From assembly GCF_000494755.1 (NCBI RefSeq), contig NC_022657.1, positions 6,052,001-6,116,000 of the forward strand: a DNA stretch of 64,000 nt, written 5' to 3'. The DNA comes from Amorphoplanes friuliensis DSM 7358 (GTDB taxonomy: Bacteria; Actinomycetota; Actinomycetes; Mycobacteriales; Micromonosporaceae). Within the stretch, counting starts at the first letter, position 1. The number at the start of each line of letters is the position of its first letter. The notes below the pieces were generated by a model that was not told where the DNA came from, did no database searches, and saw only the letters and a list, made by a program, of their open reading frames with translations. Position numbers and translations under genes: made by a program. Positions 54,149 through 62,738 of the stretch are shown here, in pieces.

Positions 54149-54940
54149 ATGGATGAGAAGCAGTGGGAGACGTGGCACGCCGGGCACGAACGCCGGCTGG
54201 CCGACCCGCACGGGTTCCTGGCCATCACCAGCCTGAACTTCCTGACCGCCGAGCCGCAGCGGTTCCCCGACGCCCCGGGGTCCTGGAGCACCGGCCCGGA
54301 CGGCGTCACCGTCGACCTGGCCGACGGCGAGACGCTGACCGTCCGCGGGCAGACCGTCACCGGCCTGCACCACTTCGGCCCGCTGGCCGAGCGCAGCGGC
54401 GTCGACGCCGTCGCCGGTGACGCGGTCATCGAGATCGCCCGGCGTGGTGGCTTCGACATCGTCCGGCCGCGCCACCCCGAGAACCCCCTGCGGACGCAGT
54501 TCCGCGGTGTCCCGGCGTACGAGCCGACCGAGAAATGGCAGATCACCGGTCGCTACGTGGCGTTCGACCAGCCGCGGGACGTCACGGTCGGCGCCGCGGT
54601 CGAAGGGCTCGAACACGTCTACGAATCGCCGGGCCGCGTCGAGTTCGAGGCCGGTGGGGTGCCGCTGGCGCTGACCGTCTTCAACGGCAGCACCCCCGGG
54701 TCACTCTTCGCCCTCTTCACCGACAAGACGTCCGGCGTCACCACCTACGCCGCGAACCGCAGCCTGACCATCGACGCCCCGGCGGCCGACGGGAGCGTGG
54801 TCCTCGACTTCAACCGGGCTACGAACCTCGTGTGTGCGTACACGGACTTTGCGACCTGCCCGCTGCCCCCGGCCGAGAACCGCCTGCCGGTCGCGGTCGA
54901 GGCCGGCGAGAAGATCCCGTACGAGCGCCTGGCCGCCTAG
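54149..54940 (+). CDS. DUF1684 protein
   Basis: A 263-residue DUF1684 member. The N-terminus WETWHAGHERRLADPHGFLAI and the later RGVPAYEPTEKWQITGRY and FALFTDKTSGVTTYAANRSL are characteristic of the family, which is widespread in actinobacteria and has no established function. NLVCAYTDFATCPLPPAENRLP near the C-terminus carries the conserved Cys pair. TAGGCT at 54137-54142 is 6 nt before the ATG, so it is likely leaderless. A MarR remnant continues in the same frame directly after its stop. Confidence 0.85.
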   Translation: MDEKQWETWHAGHERRLADPHGFLAITSLNFLTAEPQRFPDAPGSWSTGPDGVTVDLADGETLTVRGQTVTGLHHFGPLAERSGVDAVAGDAVIEIARRGGFDIVRPRHPENPLRTQFRGVPAYEPTEKWQITGRYVAFDQPRDVTVGAAVEGLEHVYESPGRVEFEAGGVPLALTVFNGSTPGSLFALFTDKTSGVTTYAANRSLTIDAPAADGSVVLDFNRATNLVCAYTDFATCPLPPAENRLPVAVEAGEKIPYERLAA

Positions 54941-55171
54941 CTGGTCACGCGTACGGTCAGCGCGTCCGATCGGGGCGCGTTCCAGGTGTCGATCAACGAC
55001 GCCGGGCGGCAGCTGGCCGCGGAGGTCGCCGCTCGCTTCGCCGAGCGCATCGCGACGCTCGCCGCCGACCTGTCAGCGGCCGAGCGGCGCGTGCTGTCGC
55101 AGCTCGCCTCCCGGATCGTCGCCGCCGATGCGGACCGCAGCGGCATCGACCGGGCCACAACCCCCGGCTGA
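54941..55171 (+). pseudogene. C-terminal remnant of a MarR-family regulator
   Basis: In the same frame as the upstream gene, immediately after its TAG, 77 codons encode VSINDAGRQLAAEVAARFAERI followed by LSAAERRVLSQLASRIV. This is the wing and C-terminal dimerisation helix of a MarR regulator. The DNA-binding helices and any start are absent. It looks like a truncated gene left by a rearrangement that joined it to the DUF1684 gene. Confidence 0.65.
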
Positions 55172-55507
55172 ACAACCGCGCGCGAACCCGGCAGCGCGGA
55201 GCCCAGGCCCAACATCCTTGAAGTCGGGCCTTCATCGCACCAACCCGGCAGCACGGGGGCACGCAGCCCAGACCCAACATCCTTGAAGTCGGGCCTTCAT
55301 CGCACCAACCCGGCAGCACGGGGCCACGCACCCCAGATCCAACATCCTTGAAGTCGGGCCCGCGTTGCACGAACCCGGCAACGCGGCGGGCACCCCACGC
55401 CCAACATCCTTGAAGTCGGGCCTTCGTGACGCCGCCGCGGCCGTGGGGCGTCCGGCCGTCGGGCGTCCGGCCGTCGGTCTCCCGCCCCGGCGCCCGACCG
55501 GGTGAGG
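55172..55507. repeat. Intergenic region with four tandem 62-65-bp repeats
   Basis: Cores AACATCCTTGAAGTCGGGCC begin at 55211, 55276, 55341 and 55403, giving spacings of 65, 65 and 62 bp. Each is followed by a variable part containing AACCCGGCA and ACGGGGC-like segments. The array starts with a partial unit near 55188 and ends near 55430. Open frames that cross it are repeat-derived and not genes. No gene occupies this stretch. Confidence 0.85.
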
Positions 55508-57214
55508 TCAGGTCGTGCGGCGGAAGCGCTGGATGTTGCGGACGACCGCGTAGCCGAGGTAGCCCGCCAGCAGGGTTCCTCCCCCGACGATCACCCACAG
55601 GTCGTTGTCGGGTTTGTCCTCGACGAGCAGCCCGAGGGCGAGTGAGCCGGAAAGACATCCGAAGAGCAGGAACATCAGTACCAGCACCACGATCCCGGCG
55701 ATCGACCACGACCTGCTGCCGGTGGCGCCGGCCGGGCCGGCGACGGCCGCGTGGTGGCGCTGCGGATCGGGTTGCGGGATCGACTGCGGGTCGCGGGCCG
55801 GCATCACCACGCGCAGCTGCGCCGGCAGGGCCGCGTCGATGAACGGCAGGGCCGCCGCGGCGCCGCCGAACATGGTTGGTTCGACTGCGACGGTCACCGC
55901 GTCGGTGCCGATCAGCATGCGGCGGCCGTCGGGCCAGCCGAGGACGCAGGCGCACTGGTCGTATCGGACGGTGACCACGTCCTGGATGCCCGCCACGCTG
56001 ACACCCTCCGGACCCACCATCAGCCGGACAGCGCCGTTTTCCAGGTGGGGATAGACCGTGCCGCTGACCGCGCGGTCGGACGTCGTGGGTGCCTCGGTGA
56101 AGCCGGCCCAGTCCGCGCTGCGGCCCTCCGGCACCATGAGCAGCGCCGAGCCGAACGCCTCCAGGGCGACCTCGTGCACGTCTGCGACCGTCACCTTTCG
56201 GAGTTCGCCGGCCAGCTCGTCGACCGGCACCTGCCGGTCGCCGGTGAGCAGCGAGAATGCGTGTGACGGCAGCCGGGAGGCGTACACCTCGGCGTTGTCC
56301 AGGGCGTCGACGGTCTTGGCGACCACCGCGTCGATGTCGGTCTGCTCGATGCGGCCGACCCGGATCTTGGCCAGGATGTCGATGAACCCGCCGAGCACCG
56401 CGTCCTGCTTCTCGGGCAGGGCGTCGGCCAGCGCGGTGATGACGGCGTTGCCGTCGCCGCGCGGGTTGTAGTCGGTGCCGGCGGTGTACGACAGGCCACC
56501 TTCCTGGCGCAGACCCCGGAACAGTTCACGCTCGAGCACCCCGGCGAAGACCGACGCGGCGGTGCGGCGGCGGACGACCGCCTCCAGCGCGACGGCACGG
56601 GAGTCACCGGCGAAGTAGGCGGGCGTACGCGGCAACGCCGAGGAGGGCGCGGGCACCGGCCGGCGCTCACCACCCGGCAGGCGCAGTGTCAGGCCGGGGG
56701 GCACGTCGCGGCCGGCGATCCAGAGTACGGCGTTGTCGCGGGTGAAGTAGCGCGCCGACCAGGCCAGCAGGTCGTCGGGGGTGATCATGTTGAGCCCCCA
56801 CTCGGGGTAGCTCACCAGGCCGTGGTCGCGGGCGCCGTAGCGCCACAGGGCCATCGGCTCGGTCACGTGCGACGAGCGGCTGCTGCCCTCGGTGCGCAGG
56901 ATCTCCTTCTCGGTCTCGAGCCGGTGCAGCGGCAGGTCGTTGAGGGCGTCGCACACTCCGGACAGGAACCCGGCGACGTCCTTCTCGGGCCCCTGCATGT
57001 GGAAGTACGTCGTGACCGGGGCCGTGGCGCCGTTGTAGTGATAGTCCGCCTGGCCCAGCGGGTGCAGGACGAGGTGCTCGAGCAGGTGGGTGATGCCCGT
57101 GCGCGGCAGCGTCTCGTCGGCCCGGCCGACCCGGAACATCAGCCCGGCGGTCATCGGCCCGGAGGTGGGGGCGATCAGTGTGGGGACACCGTCGACCTCG
57201 GTGTGCCGGATCAT
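55508..57214 (-). CDS. Membrane-anchored M16-family metallopeptidase
   Basis: A 568-residue protein. The zinc motif HLLEH (His43, Glu46, His47) and the third ligand Glu near residue 102 (ETEKEIL) are intact, so it should be active. The distance between them is shorter than in pitrilysin. The second M16 half-domain spans about residues 180-370. Two membrane helices near the C-terminus (about 490-515 and 535-555) anchor it, with the peptidase domain probably inside the cell. Its ATG overlaps the stop of the upstream partner gene (ATGA at 57211-57214). Substrate unknown. Confidence 0.83.
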   Translation of the reverse strand: MIRHTEVDGVPTLIAPTSGPMTAGLMFRVGRADETLPRTGITHLLEHLVLHPLGQADYHYNGATAPVTTYFHMQGPEKDVAGFLSGVCDALNDLPLHRLETEKEILRTEGSSRSSHVTEPMALWRYGARDHGLVSYPEWGLNMITPDDLLAWSARYFTRDNAVLWIAGRDVPPGLTLRLPGGERRPVPAPSSALPRTPAYFAGDSRAVALEAVVRRRTAASVFAGVLERELFRGLRQEGGLSYTAGTDYNPRGDGNAVITALADALPEKQDAVLGGFIDILAKIRVGRIEQTDIDAVVAKTVDALDNAEVYASRLPSHAFSLLTGDRQVPVDELAGELRKVTVADVHEVALEAFGSALLMVPEGRSADWAGFTEAPTTSDRAVSGTVYPHLENGAVRLMVGPEGVSVAGIQDVVTVRYDQCACVLGWPDGRRMLIGTDAVTVAVEPTMFGGAAAALPFIDAALPAQLRVVMPARDPQSIPQPDPQRHHAAVAGPAGATGSRSWSIAGIVVLVLMFLLFGCLSGSLALGLLVEDKPDNDLWVIVGGGTLLAGYLGYAVVRNIQRFRRTT

Positions 57215-58182
57215 CGTGCACCCGCCTTCGCGTACGCCCGGGCCCGCCGGTCGGTGACGACCTGGACGTGGTCGCCGAGATAGTGCCAGGGGTCCTCGCT
57301 GGCCAGGTGGCCCAGCGCCGCGAACTGTGCCGCCGCCGCGGGCTCGTCACCGAGCAGGCTGAAGATCATGGCGAAGCTGCTGCGCACCCAGACCCAGCCG
57401 TAGGTGTGCCGGAAGCCCGGATCCCAGACCGACCGGGCCGCCGCCTCGTAGATCTGGTTGCGGGCGAACGGGCTGCCCAGATAATGCGCGCCCGCGGGGC
57501 CGCCGTCGGCGTCGAGCCACCGCTCCAGGTGGCCGGTGACGACGAGGACGGCGTTGTGGGCACCCTTCGGTGCGGCCAGCATCCGCTCGTACGCGAACCC
57601 GTGCACCTGCTCCCACGTCCCGCTCCACTTGGGACAGAGCGACTGCAGCAGCTGCGACTGCGCCGGCAGGTGATGCGGGTCGTACGCGGCCAGCCGGTCG
57701 TAGCGCCGACGTACCTCGGAGAGCCCGAGCTGGAGCCCCCGGGCGCTGGTCAGCCGCTGGCACCAGATGGACACCTCCGCGGGGTTGCGGGCGGCGGCGT
57801 CGATGAGAACCTGCTCGGCCCGGCGCAGATAGTCGTGGAAGACGCGGAACTGTTCCGCGCTGACGTCCCCGGCCCGCGCGCCGGTGCGGACGTCCCACCC
57901 CGTCCTGACCAGATGGCCGCCGAGCACCGCACCGGCGAGGGCGTCCCCGGGGTCGCGGTCGAGCGCCTCCCGCAGCAGCAGCTCGATCCCGTCGGTGTCG
58001 GCGGCGAACCCGACCAGCATCGTGCGGGCCGCGGGATCCGGCGCGGCCTCGATCACGGCACGCGCCCCGGCCCAGTCGGCAGCCTGCAGTGCTTCCCGCA
58101 CCCGGCCCATCTCGGGGTACGCGGCGGGCAGGTCGAAGACGGGTCGTGGCTGGGCGGAGGCGACGGACATGGCGCGGATCAT
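57211..58182 (-). CDS. TPR-like helical repeat protein, partner of the M16 peptidase
   Basis: A 323-residue soluble protein composed mostly of helical hairpins in a TPR-like pattern (FDLPAAYPEMGRVREALQAADW, LLLREALDRDPGDALAGAVLGGHL). No catalytic motif. GGAGA is 7 nt before ATG 58182. Its stop overlaps the M16 start, so both are made together, and it may present substrates or regulate the peptidase. It is divergent from the nuclease gene. Family name not known to me. Confidence 0.65.
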   Translation of the reverse strand: MIRAMSVASAQPRPVFDLPAAYPEMGRVREALQAADWAGARAVIEAAPDPAARTMLVGFAADTDGIELLLREALDRDPGDALAGAVLGGHLVRTGWDVRTGARAGDVSAEQFRVFHDYLRRAEQVLIDAAARNPAEVSIWCQRLTSARGLQLGLSEVRRRYDRLAAYDPHHLPAQSQLLQSLCPKWSGTWEQVHGFAYERMLAAPKGAHNAVLVVTGHLERWLDADGGPAGAHYLGSPFARNQIYEAAARSVWDPGFRHTYGWVWVRSSFAMIFSLLGDEPAAAAQFAALGHLASEDPWHYLGDHVQVVTDRRARAYAKAGAR

Positions 58183-58236
58183 AGGGGATCTCCGATGGTC
58201 CCCGGGTACCCGTTCCCGGCCGCTAGGGTCAGCGGT

Positions 58237-59364
58237 GTGACCAACCCAGTGGCGCATCGCGCGCTCCGGTTCCTGCTCCGCGACAGCCGGCATCCCGAGG
58301 TGGCCGCCAACAACACCCTGATGGCCCTGCTCGACGACGACCGGGGTCTGCGTGCCGCCTTCCTCGCGGCCGTGGGCCGGCTGAGCCGCCGTGACCTCGG
58401 CGACTGTCACATCACCCGGGAAGCTCACACCGTCGATCCCGTCACCGGCAGACCCTCGCGGCGTGACTTCCTGCTGTCGAGCACGGCGGGCTCGCGGGCG
58501 ATCGTCGAGACCAAGGTCGACTCGTCGCTGACCTCGGGCGACCAGGCCGAGCGGTACTTCTCCCAGCTGCTGCCGGACGGCGTCCTGATCCTGGTCACGC
58601 GGACGCCGCTGTTGTCCGGGCTGGCCGCCGCGGCGTCGGCCCAGCTGGGCCTGCCGCTGGAGCCGGAGGACGGCGTCTACCGCGGTGGCCGGGGTGGCCG
58701 CGACGTGCTGGTGCTCTCCTGGTCCCGCCTGCTCGGCAGCGTGGTCACGGCCGCGGGCACACCGTTCGACGAGGTCGCCGCGCTGGAGGCCGCGATCGAG
58801 GGCGTGACCGACTTCGTCCCCTTCACCTCCGCGGTGCAGGACACGGCCAACGGCGTCCTGGTACGGCAGATCAGCCGGATCGCCGAACAGGTCGCCTACG
58901 AGCTCAAACTGCGGCTCGAGGCGTCCTCGGTCAAGGTCGACTCGGTGGGCGCCCGGCAGTACCGGAGCTGGTCCTGCTGGACCCTGGTGACGATCCTGCA
59001 GCATCAGCTCTGGGTCGGTTACGACGCCGAGCAGTGGGCTTTGACCCCGGGCGACCCCGACCAACCGCAGAGCGGGCCCGACGCCGGCCCGGCGCCGAGC
59101 CCGTTCTGGATGAACCGCTGGTACAACCCGGTGAGCCCGGCACGGCACGACCCGGCTGTTGTCGCCGCGCGGCGGGCCCGGCTCGACCGCCTCGGTGTGG
59201 CGCGGCCGCTCGAGGTTCCGGTCGGGGTGTCCGAGAGCGCCGTGGTCGAGTCGCTGGTGACCGCGGCCTTCACCCACATCGCGCGGATCAGCGAGGCGTT
59301 GCACACCGACCCGGAGCTGTCCGGTGCCGTTCCGTCAGCGGCCGAAGCTCCCGAGGAAGGCTGA
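58237..59364 (+). CDS. PD-(D/E)XK superfamily nuclease-like protein
   Basis: A 375-residue protein. Residues 77-107 hold the superfamily active site: Asp77 in RRDFLL, Glu91 and Lys93 in VETKV, and the QxxxY motif (Gln103, Tyr107 in DQAERY), which is typical of RecB-like nucleases. The rest is mixed helix and strand with no helicase. TAGGGT at 58224-58229 is 7 nt before GTG 58237, so it is probably leaderless. Its tail overlaps the next convergent gene by 30 bp. It could act in DNA repair or defence; neither is shown. Confidence 0.7.
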   Translation: MTNPVAHRALRFLLRDSRHPEVAANNTLMALLDDDRGLRAAFLAAVGRLSRRDLGDCHITREAHTVDPVTGRPSRRDFLLSSTAGSRAIVETKVDSSLTSGDQAERYFSQLLPDGVLILVTRTPLLSGLAAAASAQLGLPLEPEDGVYRGGRGGRDVLVLSWSRLLGSVVTAAGTPFDEVAALEAAIEGVTDFVPFTSAVQDTANGVLVRQISRIAEQVAYELKLRLEASSVKVDSVGARQYRSWSCWTLVTILQHQLWVGYDAEQWALTPGDPDQPQSGPDAGPAPSPFWMNRWYNPVSPARHDPAVVAARRARLDRLGVARPLEVPVGVSESAVVESLVTAAFTHIARISEALHTDPELSGAVPSAAEAPEEG

Positions 59365-59847
59365 GAGCGTCAGTGCGACCGTGTCGGCCGGCGGTGCGAG
59401 GCCGTACGGGTCGTCGGTGCCGCTGTTGGCCGCGGCGAGGATGAAGCCGCCGCAGACGCAGAGGAGGATCAGCAGGCTCACGGCGAGCAGGATGATCGAG
59501 GCGACCATGCCCGGGTACTTCTGCGGGGGCGGGCCGAGCGCGCCGCCGAGGAAGGCGATCATCGGCGCGCGGTACTCGAGCTCGACGGTCTGGCCCGGGT
59601 GCACGGTGACACCCTGGTCGGCGACGCCGATGCGGGGCGGCAGCAGGTACGGCACGTGGACGTGCACGTGGTACTGACCCGGCTGCACCGGCAGGACCGT
59701 ACGGTTCCAGCCGGCCTGGACCTGGTGGCCGTTGATCTCCACGCGCGGCTTGAACAGGCCGAGCAGGAACGCCAGTGGGTTGTACTTCAGGGTCAGGGCG
59801 ATCGCGGTGCCCTGCGGCGGATAGCCGGGCTGCTGCTGCTCGGACAT
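59335..59847 (-). CDS. Membrane-anchored hypothetical protein
   Basis: A 170-residue protein. The N-terminal soluble part is beta-rich (RVEINGHQVQAGWNRTVL, QYHVHVHVPYLLPPRIG), followed by one strong membrane helix (about residues 112-138) and a short tail. The His-Val repeats HVHVHV could bind metal or simply be strands. GGGGGAGGAG lies about 11 nt before the ATG, with TATCCT as a possible -10. It is downstream of the M14 gene on the same strand and overlaps the nuclease gene tail. Confidence 0.6.
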   Translation of the reverse strand: MSEQQQPGYPPQGTAIALTLKYNPLAFLLGLFKPRVEINGHQVQAGWNRTVLPVQPGQYHVHVHVPYLLPPRIGVADQGVTVHPGQTVELEYRAPMIAFLGGALGPPPQKYPGMVASIILLAVSLLILLCVCGGFILAAANSGTDDPYGLAPPADTVALTLSAFLGSFGR

Positions 59848-59917
59848 GACTGGTGGTGCTCCTCCCCCGTGCGCGGGAACGCAGGATAGCGCCCCGCGCA
59901 CCAGGGTTGAGCAGGGG

Positions 59918-62455
59918 CTACGAGGAAGTCCAGAAGAGCGCGCGGGCGAACTGCGCGTAGAGGCCCTTGGGGTGGGCGCGGAAGAGGGGCTCGGTCCCGA
60001 ACAGCACCGCCCGGCCGCCGCGGGTGGTGGCGCCCGAGATCACCGAGGCCTGGCCCGCCGCCTGCTCCGGGCCGCCCGCGCCGGGTGCCGACGGGAGCCA
60101 GTGCCCGGCGACCAGCGGGTCGGCGGCATACCGCTGCTCGACGGTGAAACCGGTGCCGGTGAACCAGATCGGCGAGTAGACGAACGAGTGCGGCAGCGAG
60201 CCGGCGCCGACGACCGGGCCGGTGTTCTGCACGGCGACCACACCGTTCGCGTCGCCGCGCCCGGTCACCGCCGTGGCCGGGAGCAGACCGGTCGCCGCGT
60301 TGAACGCCGCGCCGGTGGCGCCGCGGGTGACCACGCCGCCGCGGGCCAGCAACTCGTCGACCTCTGCCTTGCCCACGGGGTTGAGCTGCGCGTAGGACAG
60401 TCCGGAGGACACCACGAGGGTGTCGACGGCCGAGAGGTCCGCGCCCGCGCTGAGCAGGGCGGTCGAGACGGTACGCACCTCGAAGCCCATCTCGCGCAGG
60501 GCGAACAACTCGTCGGCCGACACCGCGGCGGCCAGCACCGGCGCCTCGAACGGTGTGCCCCCGGTGCCGCGGGGTGCGGTGCTGAACCGTACGCCGAAGC
60601 GGTCGGCCACCACCTGGGCGTCGCGGCGCGCCACGGCCGGGACCACGACGGTGGCGGCGTCGGTGCGGCGCAGCTTGACGCCGAGGTCGAGCAGGGCGTT
60701 CACGGCGCGGACATCGGCACCGTCGCGCAGGGTCAGGACCAGGTCGCGACCCTTCGCGGCGGGCACGGCACCGGTCGGCGCCGCGATCGTCACGGGTGTG
60801 GTGGCCACGCGCGGGGCGACCGTGGCGCTGATGTCGACCGACGCGCCCCAGAGCAGCCGGTGGGACCAGCCGGAGATGTCGTACATCTGCGGCACGAGGT
60901 CGGAGATGTCGCGGCCGGCCTCGAGCAGGACGTTGGCCAGGCCGCGTTTGGGCTGGTGCATGTCGACGACGTAGCTGCCGCGGGCGTACCGCTTGCCGGC
61001 CAGCGAGAAGTCGTGGCGCGCTCTGGTCACGCGTACGTCGTGGGCGGCGAGGTGGTCGACCAGCCGGGCCGCCGCGGCCGGTGAGCGCTGGCCGGCACCG
61101 GCGGGGATGACGTAGGCGCGCGGGAACGTGGTCGAGTAGCGGTCCTCGGGGCCGAAACCCTCGACGAAGCCGTCCGGGATCTGCGGCGACGGCGCGCCCG
61201 CCCAGCCGCGCCGGAACTGCTCGATCTGGTCGGCCAGCAGGGCACCGCGGTGGGTGTCGGCATAACCGACCGCGGCCTCGATGGTGGCGGCGGCGACGTC
61301 GGTGTTGACCGCCGAGCGGCGGCGCAGCTCCTCGACCGGCAGCGTCTCGTAGGCGTTGCGGTTGACCTGCCACGGAATCTCCACGGTGTGCCCGACGGCG
61401 CCCTGGTAGATCGCGTACATCGGGGTGAAGATCGGCGGCCAGTCGTCCCAGTCGCCGGGCGCGTAGTCGCGGAACGGGATGTCGGCGCGGGCGGTCTCCG
61501 GGTAGCCGAGCCGCTGGATCGCCGCCTCCATGCCCTCGGCGTTCGGCAGGGCGTGCTTGATGTACAGGTCGTACTCGTAGTTCTGGCCGTGCGGCGGTGT
61601 GGCCGGCTCGATCAGCGTCGTGCCGGTGTAACCGTGCTCGTCGAGCATCACGAACGGCTGCGTCGCGATGACCACGTCGCGCACTGCCCGGGACTCCGGC
61701 TGCGAGCTGGTCGCGTGATCGCGGTTGATGTCGAACCCGGCGCCGTTGGCCCGGGTCCCGGCGATCCGCCCGTCCGGGTTGTTGGTCACCGTCACATAGA
61801 CCCGGGTACGGCTGAGCAGGCGTGCCGTGGCCGCGTCGGTGGCGGTCGCGAGGCGCTCGATGACCCGCAGGGCGCCGTCGGTGCCCTCCCACTCGTCACC
61901 GTGGATGTTCGCGTTGATCCACACAGGCGCCTTGTAGTCACGCTGGAGGATCCGGTCGCGCTTCGCCGCCGCCGGGTCGTCCTCGATCAGCGCCCGCCAG
62001 CGGTCCTGGCGGGCCGCCTCGGCCCTGGTCTCGGGCGCGGTCACGGTGACCAGGTAGAGGTCGCGGCCCAGCGCCGAGTGCCCGGCCACCTCCGCCGACA
62101 CCCGGTCCGAGACCTCCTGCAGCGCGTTCAGCTTCGGTGCGATCCCGTGGTACGGCACCAGTCCCAGCTTGATCGACTTGTCGGCGGGGTTCTCGGGGTA
62201 CACGGGCAGTTCGGTCTGCCGCGGATAGCCCTGCCGGCGAGGACTCCAGCGCTGGTCCGGTGCGGCGTCGAGCCCGGTGGTGATGCGGCTCGTCCCGGGT
62301 GTCTCGGCGGCGACCTGGTTGCGTTCGGGGCCGTTGCCGAAGTCCCGGGTCGAGGGCATCCCCGGGTCTCCCGGTGCGGCCGACGCCGGCGGAGCGACAA
62401 GGGAGGTGGTCAGGAGCACCGCGCCGAGTCCGGCGAGAATCCGCGACTTTTCCAC
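59918..62455 (-). CDS. Secreted M14-family zinc carboxypeptidase
   Basis: An 845-residue exported enzyme. Residues 1-27 are a signal peptide ending in ASA. The zinc ligands are in NIHGDEWEG (His and Glu of HxxE) and the third His in LDEHGY; the catalytic Glu is in TVEIPWQ. The catalytic domain spans about residues 80-420. The C-terminal 400 residues contain beta-rich modules and a Rossmann-like segment of unknown role. GTG 62455 is preferred to ATG 62515, which would add a basic stretch before the signal; the start is uncertain. It cleaves C-terminal residues from peptides. Confidence 0.85.
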   Translation of the reverse strand: MEKSRILAGLGAVLLTTSLVAPPASAAPGDPGMPSTRDFGNGPERNQVAAETPGTSRITTGLDAAPDQRWSPRRQGYPRQTELPVYPENPADKSIKLGLVPYHGIAPKLNALQEVSDRVSAEVAGHSALGRDLYLVTVTAPETRAEAARQDRWRALIEDDPAAAKRDRILQRDYKAPVWINANIHGDEWEGTDGALRVIERLATATDAATARLLSRTRVYVTVTNNPDGRIAGTRANGAGFDINRDHATSSQPESRAVRDVVIATQPFVMLDEHGYTGTTLIEPATPPHGQNYEYDLYIKHALPNAEGMEAAIQRLGYPETARADIPFRDYAPGDWDDWPPIFTPMYAIYQGAVGHTVEIPWQVNRNAYETLPVEELRRRSAVNTDVAAATIEAAVGYADTHRGALLADQIEQFRRGWAGAPSPQIPDGFVEGFGPEDRYSTTFPRAYVIPAGAGQRSPAAAARLVDHLAAHDVRVTRARHDFSLAGKRYARGSYVVDMHQPKRGLANVLLEAGRDISDLVPQMYDISGWSHRLLWGASVDISATVAPRVATTPVTIAAPTGAVPAAKGRDLVLTLRDGADVRAVNALLDLGVKLRRTDAATVVVPAVARRDAQVVADRFGVRFSTAPRGTGGTPFEAPVLAAAVSADELFALREMGFEVRTVSTALLSAGADLSAVDTLVVSSGLSYAQLNPVGKAEVDELLARGGVVTRGATGAAFNAATGLLPATAVTGRGDANGVVAVQNTGPVVGAGSLPHSFVYSPIWFTGTGFTVEQRYAADPLVAGHWLPSAPGAGGPEQAAGQASVISGATTRGGRAVLFGTEPLFRAHPKGLYAQFARALFWTSS

Positions 62456-62738
62456 GCCTCCGACCCTCTCGTGCGGACGGGCGCGACGCAACAACTTCCG
62501 CTGCTGCGGGGGCATACCGAAGTGCTCATTCCATCGCGCCGGCGGCCGGCGTACTCCATCGGGGACCCCCGACATACTCATTGCGCTCTGGTAAAACTAT
62601 CGCCGCCCCATTGACCATTGTGTCCCGACGCACCAATCTATGGCGGCGACTCGGCGGTGGTGCCCCTTCTCGGCCCCGGGCACGGCCCCACTTCAAGCTT
62701 TCACGCTGCACGCTTTCACTCTGCGAGGGATTCACCCC
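62456..62738. other. Intergenic region before the substrate-binding lipoprotein gene
   Basis: A 283-bp divergent region. TTGACC at 62611-62616 is a good -35, but no clear -10 follows at 16-18 bp. On the minus side no promoter is obvious. No gene is credible. Confidence 0.4.

Noticed and set aside
55188..55430. CRISPR array
   Set aside because: Four units of 62-65 bp with a 20-bp core and similar flanks, not short repeats with unique spacers, and no cas genes.
54993..55955. Reading frames through the tandem repeats
   Set aside because: They only translate the repeat and lack a start and codon support.
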